NCBI RefSeq assembly: GCF_900104085.1 | Contig: NZ_FNLD01000003.1 | Location: 741,001 to 805,000 of the forward strand | Direction of reading: 5' to 3' | DNA: 64,000 nucleotides | Source: Pseudoxanthomonas sp. CF125 | GTDB lineage: Bacteria > Pseudomonadota > Gammaproteobacteria > Xanthomonadales > Xanthomonadaceae | Shown here: piece by piece, positions 8,541-16,692 of the stretch | Position numbering within the stretch: position 1 is the stretch's first letter | How the letters are laid out: each line of letters starts with the position of its first letter | Translations under genes and position numbers: made by a program | Notes under the pieces: model-generated | The model's input: only the letters and a program-made list of their open reading frames with translations | Told to the model about the DNA's origin: nothing | Databases searched by the model: none

Positions 8541-9583
8541 ACGCATTTGGAGGCAATGCTCCAAACAACGCGAGCATGCTCGGCCCGATGCTGACCGCCG
8601 ACGACTACCATCCACCCAAATGGCTGCATAACCCGCACCTGCAATCGGTGCTGAGTTCCAGCGGTTTGCGCCGCCGCCGCGGCCTGCGCGCGCTCAACGC
8701 CACCGGTGCGGTGACTACCGAACACATCTTCGACGGCGGCGACGGCGTGCGCCTGCAGGGCTGGCACAGCGCGGTGCCGGGCAAGACCTCCAGCGGCCTG
8801 GCGCTGCTGCTGCACGGCTGGGAGGGCAGCACCGAATCCAGCTACATGCGCATGACCGCCGCACGCCTGCTCGAAGCCGGTTTCGAAGTGGTGCGCCTGA
8901 ATTTCCGCGACCACGGCGGCACCCACCATCTCAACGAAGAGATCTTCCACTCCAACCGGCTGGATGAAGTGGTCAATGCGGCCGGCGACGTGGCCCGGCG
9001 CTTCCCGCACCGCAGGTTCGTGGCGGCCGGTTATTCGCTGGGCGGAAATTTCGTGCTGCGCTTGGCCTTGCGCGCCCCCCAGGCGGGCCTGCCGCTGGCG
9101 CGGGTGGCGTCGGTCTGCCCGGTGCTGGACCCTTCCGCATCGCTGATGGGCATGGAAGAAGGGTTGCCGCTGTACCACTGGTATTTCCAGCGCAAGTGGC
9201 GGCATTCGCTGGAACGCAAGCGCGAACTGTTTCCCGAGCGCCACAACTACGACGACGAAACCCTGGCCAAGAGCGTGCGCGAGCTGACCCAGTGGATGGT
9301 CGAACGGCATACCGATTTCGGCACCATCGACGACTATTTCGAAGGTTACTCCATCGCCGGCAACCGGCTTGGCGCGCTGACGGTGCCGGCCGATATCCTG
9401 ATGGCCGAGGACGACCCGGTGATTCCTTTCGCCCATTTCCAGGCTTGGCAGCTGCCGGCGCTGGCGCATCTGGAGACCGCACGCTGGGGCGGGCACTGCG
9501 GTTTCATCGAAAACGCGGCCTGCGACGGCTTCGGCGAACGCTGGGTGACCGCGCGCCTGCTGCGGGACGACAATCCGGGATAA
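8537..9583 (+). CDS. YheT-family alpha/beta hydrolase
   Basis: A 348-residue alpha/beta-hydrolase of the YheT/ABHD1-3 group. Features are PPKWLHNPHLQSVLSS at the N-terminus, the oxyanion loop LLLHGWEGSTESSYMR, the nucleophile elbow GYSLGGN with Ser near residue 167, MAEDDPVIPF carrying the acid, and GGHCGFIE carrying the His. The substrate is not known; the family includes esterases and lipases. An internal ATG at about 8576 is an alternative start because the first 13 residues are low in similarity to the family. It overlaps the PlsC-type gene by four bases, pointing to lipid-related work. Confidence 0.87.
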   Translation: MNAFGGNAPNNASMLGPMLTADDYHPPKWLHNPHLQSVLSSSGLRRRRGLRALNATGAVTTEHIFDGGDGVRLQGWHSAVPGKTSSGLALLLHGWEGSTESSYMRMTAARLLEAGFEVVRLNFRDHGGTHHLNEEIFHSNRLDEVVNAAGDVARRFPHRRFVAAGYSLGGNFVLRLALRAPQAGLPLARVASVCPVLDPSASLMGMEEGLPLYHWYFQRKWRHSLERKRELFPERHNYDDETLAKSVRELTQWMVERHTDFGTIDDYFEGYSIAGNRLGALTVPADILMAEDDPVIPFAHFQAWQLPALAHLETARWGGHCGFIENAACDGFGERWVTARLLRDDNPG

Positions 9584-9631
9584 TCGGCCCGGCCGGCTAG
9601 AATAGTGGTTTGCCCTGAAGTGCCGGATTCC

Positions 9632-11698
9632 ATGCAAGAGAAGATCATCCAAGCCCTGCGTAGCAATGCAGCGGAAGAAGCCGTCATCTACGCGCGCGAG
9701 TGGATCCACCAGAGTCCGGGCGATGCCCAGGCGCATCGCTGGCTGGCGGTGGCCTCGCAGCAGCGTGGCGACCACTCCGATGCGCTGCGCAGCATCGAGC
9801 GCGCCATCGAGCTGGCGCCGGAGAACGATGCCCTGCAACTGGTGCGCGCCAACCTGTTGATCGCGGGGAAGCAGTGGGAGGAAGCGAACGCGGCGCTGAG
9901 CAAAGCCAGCGACCTCAACCCCAACCAGCTGGGCGCCTACCTGATGCAGGCGCAGCTGGCGTTGGGTCGTGGCGATCTTGACGAAGCCGAACGCCTGAAC
10001 CATCTGGCGTCCCGGGTGGCGCCGGATCACCCGCAACTGGCGGTGGTCGAGGGCATGCTGGCCTTGCAGCGCGGCAACGTGGATAGCGGATTGCAGCGGG
10101 TTTCGGCCGCTTTGCAACAGGTGCCGGAGGATGTGCAGCTGCGTTACGTGCTCGGTTTCCTGTACCTGCGCAAGCAGCACTGGGCCTTCGCCGAACAGGC
10201 ATTCCGTGGCGTGGTCGAACAGCTACCGGACGCCCGCAACCTTCGCGCACTGATCGCCGAGCTGGTCAACCGCCAGGGCAGGCCGGCCGAAGCGGCTGCG
10301 GAACTCGCCCCGCTTTTGGCCGATCCATCGACGGCAACGCCCGTGATCCAGCGCGCCGCCGGCCTGCTGCATGTTGCCGCGGGCCAGGTCGAGCAGGCGC
10401 TGCCCTTGCTGCGCGGCGCGCTCGCGGTGCGGCCCGCCGATTTGCCGACGCTGCAAGGCCTGGTGGCTGCGTGGCGCACGCTGGGATTGGAAGACGATGC
10501 ACGCGCCTCGCTGGAAGCGGCCCTGGCCACCACCACCGATGCGCCCGACTTGTGGCGCGCGCGGCTGGTGTTTACGCCGGATGCCGAAGCCTGGCGCGCG
10601 GTGATCGAACGTTGGGCCGCGGCCATGCCGAAGTCGATACTGCCGCTGGAAATCCTGTTGCAGCGACAGCAGCAAGAGGGCGATCGCAGCGCGGCCGACG
10701 CTACTGTTGCGCGCCTGTTGAAGCTGGCGCCCACTCATGCCGAAGCGCGCTTGCAGATGCTCAATGGGCTGATGGCCCAGGATCCGGGAACCGCGATCGC
10801 CCAGATAGAAGCCTGGCTGCTGACCGCCAGCGATCCTTCCGATCGTCGGTTCCTGCTGGGCCTGTTGGGATTGAGTCAGGACCAGGCCGGCCAGCCCGCC
10901 AAAGCCGTGGCCGCATGGTCGCAAATGCAGGCCGACCTGTTGCCGCAGTTGGTACCGTTGCCGCCTCTGAGCGCTCCGCGTCTGGAGTGGCCGGAGCTGG
11001 CTGCCAGCCCCGTGAACGCCGCCAAAGTGATGTTCCTGTGGGGCGCGCCGGGTTCGGGCATCGAAAAAGTAGCAGCGGTCATGGGTGCAGCGGGGGATCC
11101 GTTCCGCGCCGACCGCTTCGGCTCGCAGCCGCCGCAGGATGGCTTTCAGTCCTATGCCGTCATCGATGGGCTGACCTCCGGCAAGTTGTCGGGCCAGGAG
11201 GTGGCCGCACGCTGGCGCCAGGCGCTGCCGTCGCGCCAGCTGACCTCCGGCGATGTCTTCGACTGGCTGCCCTGGTGGGACAACGCGTTGTTGATCGCGC
11301 TGCGTCCATACGTGCGCGAAGGTATGCTGATGATGGCCATCCGCGATCCCCGCGATATGCTGCTGGATTGGCTGGCTTTCGGTTCGGTCGCACCGTTCGC
11401 CATGCCGTCGGTGGACGAAGCTGCGGCATGGCTGGCCGGCTCGCTTAGCCAGGCCGCGGCGTTGTTCGAGAACCAGTGGTATCCCAACCGCGTGGTCCAC
11501 ACCGATACGATCGGCAACGATCCGCGGATTGCGGCCGAGCTGGTCGGCGAAGCCCTGCAACTGTCGATGCCGGCGCCGCCCGCCATCGGCCCGGCGCACT
11601 TTCCGGCCGGCCACTGGCGTCATTACCGCCAAGCCCTGGGCGAGGCGTTCGCCGTGCTCGCGCCGATCGCGCAGCGGATGGGTTACCCGGAAACCTGA
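9632..11698 (+). CDS. Tetratricopeptide repeat protein with degenerate sulfotransferase-like C-terminus
   Basis: A 688-residue protein with no signal peptide. Residues 1 to about 430 form successive TPR-like helical pairs, for example DAQAHRWLAVASQQRGDHSD and PENDALQLVRANLLIAGKQW. From about residue 470 there is a P-loop-like element, VMFLWGAPGSGIEKVAAVM, followed by a segment containing MAIRDPRDMLLDWLAFGS, which recalls the TPR-plus-sulfotransferase proteins common in Proteobacteria. The usual P-loop (PRSGTSL) is altered here, so catalysis is doubtful. I prefer the ATG at 9632; the GTG at 9605 adds nine unconvincing residues. TPR assignment is firm, the C-terminal call tentative. Confidence 0.75.
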   Translation: MQEKIIQALRSNAAEEAVIYAREWIHQSPGDAQAHRWLAVASQQRGDHSDALRSIERAIELAPENDALQLVRANLLIAGKQWEEANAALSKASDLNPNQLGAYLMQAQLALGRGDLDEAERLNHLASRVAPDHPQLAVVEGMLALQRGNVDSGLQRVSAALQQVPEDVQLRYVLGFLYLRKQHWAFAEQAFRGVVEQLPDARNLRALIAELVNRQGRPAEAAAELAPLLADPSTATPVIQRAAGLLHVAAGQVEQALPLLRGALAVRPADLPTLQGLVAAWRTLGLEDDARASLEAALATTTDAPDLWRARLVFTPDAEAWRAVIERWAAAMPKSILPLEILLQRQQQEGDRSAADATVARLLKLAPTHAEARLQMLNGLMAQDPGTAIAQIEAWLLTASDPSDRRFLLGLLGLSQDQAGQPAKAVAAWSQMQADLLPQLVPLPPLSAPRLEWPELAASPVNAAKVMFLWGAPGSGIEKVAAVMGAAGDPFRADRFGSQPPQDGFQSYAVIDGLTSGKLSGQEVAARWRQALPSRQLTSGDVFDWLPWWDNALLIALRPYVREGMLMMAIRDPRDMLLDWLAFGSVAPFAMPSVDEAAAWLAGSLSQAAALFENQWYPNRVVHTDTIGNDPRIAAELVGEALQLSMPAPPAIGPAHFPAGHWRHYRQALGEAFAVLAPIAQRMGYPET

Positions 11699-11721
11699 TT
11701 GGCTACAGGAGTAAAAAAAAA

Positions 11722-12336
11722 ATGCGCATCCATAGCGATAGTTTCGCCAACGGCAAGCCGATCCCCGCCGAATACGCCATGGGCCAAGCCGGTGGCTTCG
11801 CAGGCAACCGCAATCCGCACCTGGCCTGGGACGAGGCGCCGGCGGGGACTCGTTCGTTCGCGCTGCTGTGCATCGATCCCGATGCGCCCACCGTGCCGGA
11901 AACTGTCGGTCGCGACGATCTCGAAATTCCGGTGGAGCAGCCGCGCGCGGATTTCATCCACTGGACGATGATCGACATCGCCGCCGATGTGCGCCGGATC
12001 GAAGCCGGCAGCTGCAGCGACGGCGTCACGCCGAAGGGCAAGCGCAATCCGCCGGGTCCGCCGGGCGCGCGCCAGGGGTTGAACGACTACACCGGCTGGT
12101 TCGCCGGCGATGCGCAGATGGGCGGCGACTACTACGGTTACGACGGTCCGTACCCGCCGTTCAACGACTTGCGCACGCACCGGTATTTCTTCCGCTTGTT
12201 CGCGCTTGACGTGGAAAAGCTCGAAGTGCCGGGGCGTTTCACTGCGGCGCAGGTGCTGCGCGCGATGCAGGGACACGTGCTGGGCGAGGCGCTGGCGCAC
12301 GGCACCTATTCATTGAACGCAAAAGCCAGGAGCTGA
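11722..12336 (+). CDS. PEBP-family (YbhB/YbcL) protein
   Basis: A 204-residue phosphatidylethanolamine-binding-protein family member. Family marks are AGNRNPHLAWDEAPAGTRSF, the ligand-pocket strand LLCIDPDAPT, FIHWTMIDI, and YDGPYPPFNDLRTHRYFFRL. No signal peptide is seen, so it is probably cytoplasmic. The role of bacterial PEBP proteins is unclear; some resemble kinase inhibitors or lipid-binding proteins. The start is the ATG at 11722, which is preceded by AGGAGT and a run of ten A residues ending in the start codon itself. It converges on the META lipoprotein with a GTAG palindrome between them. Confidence 0.88.
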   Translation: MRIHSDSFANGKPIPAEYAMGQAGGFAGNRNPHLAWDEAPAGTRSFALLCIDPDAPTVPETVGRDDLEIPVEQPRADFIHWTMIDIAADVRRIEAGSCSDGVTPKGKRNPPGPPGARQGLNDYTGWFAGDAQMGGDYYGYDGPYPPFNDLRTHRYFFRLFALDVEKLEVPGRFTAAQVLRAMQGHVLGEALAHGTYSLNAKARS

Positions 12337-12344
12337 GAATCCTC

Positions 12345-12438
12345 TGTAGGAGCTGCGTCAGCTGCGACCGGAAATCATCCGGTTGCAGAAACCATCTTGA
12401 GCTGCATTGCCGCGGTCGCAGCTGACGCAGCTCCTACA
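12345..12438. repeat. GTAG-type palindrome, copy 3
   Basis: Perfect 26-bp arms at 12345-12370 (TGTAGGAGCTGCGTCAGCTG...) and 12413-12438, separated by 42 bases. It sits between the convergent PEBP and META-lipoprotein genes and ends 13 bases from the latter's stop, so it may act as a bidirectional terminator. Confidence 0.8.
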
Positions 12439-12450
12439 AAGGCGTATGCG

Positions 12451-13269
12451 TTACCGCTTCACGGTTTCCGACTCCACCACCATGTCCAGCACATAGGCCA
12501 GTGAACCGCCGTCGGCTGGCGGGTTCTTGATCGTGTAGCGTTTGACCCGCACCACGTTGCGGATGCCGGGCTCGTGGGTGTAACCCTCGATGTTGCCGTA
12601 GAAGTTCTCGAAAGAGCCGTCCGTGCCGGTCTTGATGCCCTTATCGTCGTACTTGATCTCGCGCACCTGCAGGCACTGCAGGTTGGGGATCAGCGGATGG
12701 TTGCAGGGCTTGGTCTGCGCGGCGACTTCGAGGAAGGCGGTTTCGCCCGGACCACCGTAGCGGGTTTCGGCGGTGGGTTCGCCTTTGAACGTCAGCGTGT
12801 CGCCGTTGCTGGCGGTCAGCGTCAGCGTCGGCGCATCGCCCGTCTGCAGCGCGAATGTCGATTCCGTTTCCAGGCGCTTGCCGATCTCCTGATCCAGCGC
12901 CATCAGTTTGGCGTCGATGCAGGCCATCAGGGTCGATGCGAAACGGTCGAACTTCAGTTTGTCGCCTGCGACCGAATACGCACCGCCCATGTGGTTGCAG
13001 GTGTTGCCGACGCTGACGCGCCCATCTTTGAAATCGAGTTGCAGCGGCTTGTCCGCGCTGACGAAAAGCGCTTCGATGCGTTTGCCGCTGGCGTCTTTGG
13101 CGTCGTTCAACCGCCAGCGATAGGCGGACAGGAGGGCAGCCGTATCGGCCGAAGCGGGTTGCGTTGCGGCGGGAGCGGTCGCTGCCGGCGGCGTGGCCGG
13201 CTCGCCCTGAGGGGGCTTGGCGCAGGCCGCCAGTGCGAGTGGCAGCATCAGGATCAGGCAGCGTTTCAT
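12451..13269 (-). CDS. META-domain / DUF4377 lipoprotein (HslJ-like)
   Basis: A 272-residue lipoprotein: signal MKRCLILMLPLALAAC with lipobox LAAC, then an Ala/Pro/Thr-rich linker. The central META domain (about residues 45-165) includes YRWRLNDAKD, VGNTCNHMGGAYSV and FASTLMACID, as in the heat-inducible HslJ lipoprotein. The C-terminal ~85 residues (LQCLQVREIKYDDKG, FYGNIEGYTHEPGIRNVVRV) look like a DUF4377 domain. META proteins are linked to stress and novobiocin resistance in E. coli, but the mechanism is unknown. A GTAG palindrome separates this gene's promoter region from uppP. Confidence 0.85.
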   Translation of the reverse strand: MKRCLILMLPLALAACAKPPQGEPATPPAATAPAATQPASADTAALLSAYRWRLNDAKDASGKRIEALFVSADKPLQLDFKDGRVSVGNTCNHMGGAYSVAGDKLKFDRFASTLMACIDAKLMALDQEIGKRLETESTFALQTGDAPTLTLTASNGDTLTFKGEPTAETRYGGPGETAFLEVAAQTKPCNHPLIPNLQCLQVREIKYDDKGIKTGTDGSFENFYGNIEGYTHEPGIRNVVRVKRYTIKNPPADGGSLAYVLDMVVESETVKR

Positions 13270-13336
13270 TTGATTCTCCAGTGATGAGCTCGGGCAAACG
13301 CATCAATGCAACGAATGGGGTGAACCTGCCGGATTG

Positions 13337-13396
13337 GCGTAGGAGCGACGTGAGTCGCGAGACAGACATCAATCGCGACTCACGTCGCTCCTACGC
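13337..13396. repeat. GTAG-type palindrome, copy 4
   Basis: Perfect 24-bp arms at 13337-13360 (GCGTAGGAGCGACGTGAGTC...) and 13373-13396, with a 12-base loop. It ends seven bases after the uppP stop codon on the minus strand. Its core GGAGCGACGT is shared with copy 6. Confidence 0.85.
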
Positions 13397-13402
13397 GCAG
13401 GA

Positions 13403-14257
13403 TCAACTGCCGGCAGGCACCATCAGCAGCAATGCCACGCCCAGCACGAAACGGTAGATTGCGAATGCGGTGAAACGGTGGCTCTGGATATAGCTCAGCA
13501 ACCATTTCACTGCGATGAAGGCAGTGATGGCCGAAGCGACGAAAGCGACGGCGAACGCCGCCCAGTCCTCGTTCGCAGCCTGGCCCGAGCGCAGCACGTC
13601 GATCAGCTCGTAGCCGGTGGCCGCGAACATGGTCGGAATGCCGACCAGGAAGGCGAACTCGGTCGCCGCCGCGCGATTGGTGGTGCCGGCGAGCAAGGCG
13701 ACGAAGATGGTGGCCGAGGACCGGGAGGTACCGGGAAACACGCCGGCCACCACCTGCGCAATGCCGACCAGGATCGCCACCGTCCAACTGATCTCACTGC
13801 GCTCGCCCAAGGCTTGCGCGCGCTTGGCGGCGAAATACTCGGCGGCGACCATCCAGACGGCGCCCAGGATCAGTGCCCAGGCGATGGGCGTGACCTCCTC
13901 CGGTAGTTTGAAGCCCAGCTTCTTCACCAGCACGCCGAGCACGGCGGTCACGCCGAAGGCGACCGCCAATTTCAGTGTGTAGGCGCGCGCCTGCGCCGGG
14001 GTCAGTGCCATGCCGGCGGGGTCGTGGCCGGCGGGCGCGCCGCGGCCGAAGAACCCCATCGCCAGGTCCCACAGCCGTTGCCGGTAGATCAGCACCACGG
14101 CCAGGATCGCGCCGGCCTGGATGCCGATGTTGAACAGATCGCTGCGGTGGCCCAGCCAGCGTTCGGCGATCAGCAGGTGCCCGGTGCTGGAGATGGGCAG
14201 GAATTCGGTGATGCCTTCGATGACGCCGAGGAGCAGGGCTTTGAGCAGATCGATCAT
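13403..14257 (-). CDS. uppP: Undecaprenyl-diphosphate phosphatase (BacA/UppP)
   Basis: A 284-residue polytopic membrane protein that regenerates undecaprenyl phosphate, the carrier for peptidoglycan and O-antigen units, and gives bacitracin resistance. The two UppP signatures are present: EGITEFLPISSTGHLLI near residue 12-28, and FPGTSRSSATI near residue 170. Several hydrophobic helices follow. I chose the ATG at 14257 (MIDLLKALLLGVIEG), the canonical N-terminus; the open frame upstream to 14302 adds a Pro/Thr-rich tail without similarity. It is transcribed away from glnA, with a 440-bp region between the two. Confidence 0.95.
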   Translation of the reverse strand: MIDLLKALLLGVIEGITEFLPISSTGHLLIAERWLGHRSDLFNIGIQAGAILAVVLIYRQRLWDLAMGFFGRGAPAGHDPAGMALTPAQARAYTLKLAVAFGVTAVLGVLVKKLGFKLPEEVTPIAWALILGAVWMVAAEYFAAKRAQALGERSEISWTVAILVGIAQVVAGVFPGTSRSSATIFVALLAGTTNRAAATEFAFLVGIPTMFAATGYELIDVLRSGQAANEDWAAFAVAFVASAITAFIAVKWLLSYIQSHRFTAFAIYRFVLGVALLLMVPAGS

Positions 14258-14343
14258 GGAGTGGGTCTGGGTGGGGGTGGATGGTGGCTTCGGGCAGCCC
14301 AAAGGGCTTGGCTACCTTGAAGATGGCAACCGCCTCGAAGGAT

Positions 14344-14479
14344 CGTCATCCCAGCGAAAGCTGGGATCCATCTTGATCTTGCCTTTCACCGGGGGTGATA
14401 CGGCAAAGGGCAAAGTCAAAATGGATGACCAGCCATTCGGCTGTTGAAAAGCGCTTCCAGCTTTCTCGCTGGGATGACG
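14344..14479. repeat. Long inverted repeat with a 30-nt insertion in its right arm
   Basis: The left arm (14344-14386) begins with the hairpin ATCCCAGCGAAAGCTGGGAT. The right arm is split: 14406-14426 and 14457-14479 together complement the left arm, with the 30-nt block 14427-14456 interrupting it. The rest of the uppP-glnA gap, apart from the NtrC site and promoter annotated separately, shows nothing I recognise. Confidence 0.8.
14427..14456 (+). repeat. 30-nt dispersed insert, copy A
   Basis: This block starts GACCAGCCATTCGGCTGTTG and ends GAAAAGCGCTT. It contains the small hairpin AGCC-ATTC-GGCT. A copy with one difference (penultimate base) lies at 33041-33070, also inside the right arm of a long inverted repeat of different sequence. 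Confidence 0.8.
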
Positions 14480-14534
14480 ACGGTCTTGGAATGGCCGAGT
14501 TCAGTGTGGCGTCCAAGAATAGTGGATTTGCAAA

Positions 14535-14549
14535 GCGCCAATTTGGTGC
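14535..14549. promoter_or_regulatory. NtrC binding site upstream of glnA
   Basis: GCGCCAATTTGGTGC matches the NtrC operator pattern GC-N11-GC with inner CCA/TGG half-sites. Its centre is about 128 bases upstream of the start point predicted from the sigma-54 promoter, similar to the enhancer spacing at E. coli glnAp2. Confidence 0.75.
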
Positions 14550-14642
14550 ATTGCAATTCCTTAAATCCCCGTAATTGTGCAAACCATCTGCATCTGTGAC
14601 GCACCGCACCATATAAATCAACCACTTACCGTGCATTAAGGC

Positions 14643-14659
14643 TTGGCATGCGCCTTGCA
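14643..14659 (+). promoter_or_regulatory. Sigma-54 promoter of glnA
   Basis: TTGGCATGCGCCTTGCA matches the sigma-54 consensus (YTGGCACGNNNNTTGCW) with the GG at 14645-14646 and the GC at 14657-14658, the required 12-base register. The predicted transcription start is near 14670, about 30 bases before the glnA start codon. It implies activation by NtrC under nitrogen limitation. Confidence 0.88.
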
Positions 14660-14698
14660 ATAGGTACCTCACTCAATTCCAAACCCGAGGTTCCAAAG

Positions 14699-16108
14699 AT
14701 GTCTGCGGACAAAGTCGAAAAGCTGATCAAGGACAACAAGGTCGAGTTCGTGGACCTGCGCTTCGCCGATGTGCGCGGCATCCAGCACCACGTGACCTTC
14801 CCGGCCAACATCGTCGACGACTCGCTGTTCGAGGACGGCCGCATGTTCGACGGCAGCTCCATCAGCGGCTGGAAGGGCATCAACGAGTCCGACATGGTCC
14901 TGCTGCCCGACGCCAGCACCGCCTACCTGGACCCGTTCACCGCCGATCCCACCGTGGTGTTGACCTGCGACGTGCTGGACCCGGCCACCATGCAGGGCTA
15001 CTCGCGCTGCCCGCGCGGCATCGCCAAGCGCGCCGAAGCCTTCCTCAAGTCCAGCGGCATCGCCGAACAGGCGTTCTTCGGCCCGGAACCGGAATTCTTC
15101 ATCTTCGATTCCGTGCGCTACGCCAACGACATGGGCAACACCTTCTTCAAGATCGAATCCGAGGAAGCGGCCTGGAACAGCGGCACCAAGTACGAAGGCG
15201 GCAACAGCGGCTATCGCCCGGGCGTGAAGGGCGGCTACTTCCCCGTCGCTCCGGCCGACACCCTGCACGATATCCGCGCCGAGATGTGCAAGACGCTCGA
15301 GCAGGTCGGTATCGAAGTCGAAGTGCACCACCACGAAGTGGCCACCGCCGGCCAGTGCGAGATCGGCACCAAGTTCAACTCGCTGGTGAAGAAGGCCGAC
15401 GAGCTGCTGACCATGAAGTACATCGTCAAGAACGTCGCTTTCCGCAACGGCAAGACCGCCACCTTCATGCCCAAGCCCATCGTCGGCGACAACGGCAGCG
15501 GCATGCACGTGCACCAGTCGCTGGCCAAGGGCGGCACCAATCTGTTCACCGGCGACGGCTACGGCGGCCTGTCGCAGCTGGCGCTGTGGTACATCGGCGG
15601 CATCTTCAAGCACGCCAAGGCCATCAACGCGTTCTCCAACTCGGGTACCAACAGCTACAAGCGCCTGGTGCCGGGCTTCGAGGCGCCGGTGATGCTCGCT
15701 TACTCGGCGCGCAACCGTTCGGCGTCGTGCCGTATTCCGTGGGTGTCCAACCCGAAGGCGCGCCGCATCGAGATGCGCTTCCCCGATCCGCTGCAGACCG
15801 GCTACCTGACCTTCACCGCGCTGATGATGGCCGGCCTGGACGGCATCAAGAACCAGATCGATCCGGGCGAGCCTTCCGACAAGGATCTGTACGACCTGCC
15901 GCCGGAAGAAGAGAAGAACATCCCGCAGGTCTGCTCCAGCCTGGACCAGGCGCTGGAAGCGCTGGATGCCGACCGCGAGTTCCTCAAGGCCGGCGGCGTG
16001 ATGAGCGACGACTTCATCGACGGCTACATCGCGCTGAAGATGCAGGAAGTGACCAAGTTCCGCGCGGCCACCCATCCGCTCGAATACCAGCTGTACTACG
16101 GCAACTGA
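14699..16108 (+). CDS. glnA: Glutamine synthetase type I (GSI-beta)
   Basis: A 469-residue ATP-dependent ammonia-glutamate ligase, the same length as E. coli GlnA; it assembles as a dodecamer. Visible motifs include [19 protein letters not shown] (metal-binding Glu), [11 protein letters not shown], and [19 protein letters not shown] (ATP and glutamate site). [14 protein letters not shown] carries the adenylylation tyrosine at about residue 398, so the enzyme should be controlled by GlnE. The ATG at 14699 is used because an upstream in-frame ATG (14648) lies inside the sigma-54 promoter. Transcription is probably NtrC-dependent. A strong hairpin follows the stop. Confidence 0.98.
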   Translation: MSADKVEKLIKDNKVEFVDLRFADVRGIQHHVTFPANIVDDSLFEDGRMFDGSSISGWKGINESDMVLLPDASTAYLDPFTADPTVVLTCDVLDPATMQGYSRCPRGIAKRAEAFLKSSGIAEQAFFGPEPEFFIFDSVRYANDMGNTFFKIESEEAAWNSGTKYEGGNSGYRPGVKGGYFPVAPADTLHDIRAEMCKTLEQVGIEVEVHHHEVATAGQCEIGTKFNSLVKKADELLTMKYIVKNVAFRNGKTATFMPKPIVGDNGSGMHVHQSLAKGGTNLFTGDGYGGLSQLALWYIGGIFKHAKAINAFSNSGTNSYKRLVPGFEAPVMLAYSARNRSASCRIPWVSNPKARRIEMRFPDPLQTGYLTFTALMMAGLDGIKNQIDPGEPSDKDLYDLPPEEEKNIPQVCSSLDQALEALDADREFLKAGGVMSDDFIDGYIALKMQEVTKFRAATHPLEYQLYYGN

Positions 16109-16130
16109 GTCCGCTTTCGCCGGGTTTTTA

Positions 16131-16181
16131 GCGGCGATAGCGACGGAATACCCCTCCCACCCGTCGCTATCGCCGCGTTTT
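16131..16181 (+). terminator. Rho-independent terminator after glnA
   Basis: Perfect 16-bp stem GCGGCGATAGCGACGG (16131-16146) and its complement (16161-16176), a 14-base loop, then GTTTTC. Confidence 0.85.
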
Positions 16182-16212
16182 CCCTTCGCAACTCCACTCA
16201 AGCAATAAATAA

Positions 16213-16674
<462 letters not shown>

Positions 16675-16692
16675 CCAAACTCGGAGCCCCTT

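Noticed and set aside
8330-10180. A 616-codon minus-strand frame opposite the PlsC, YheT and TPR genes
   Set aside because: It crosses three supported genes; low-complexity shadow translation.
11713-11722. Run of ten A residues at the PEBP start as a programmed slippage site
   Set aside because: The run ends in the start codon, so slippage would not change the protein frame during elongation; it is more likely just part of the ribosome binding region.
14669-16201. A 510-codon minus-strand frame opposite glnA
   Set aside because: It covers the sigma-54 promoter and terminator of glnA and lacks domains.
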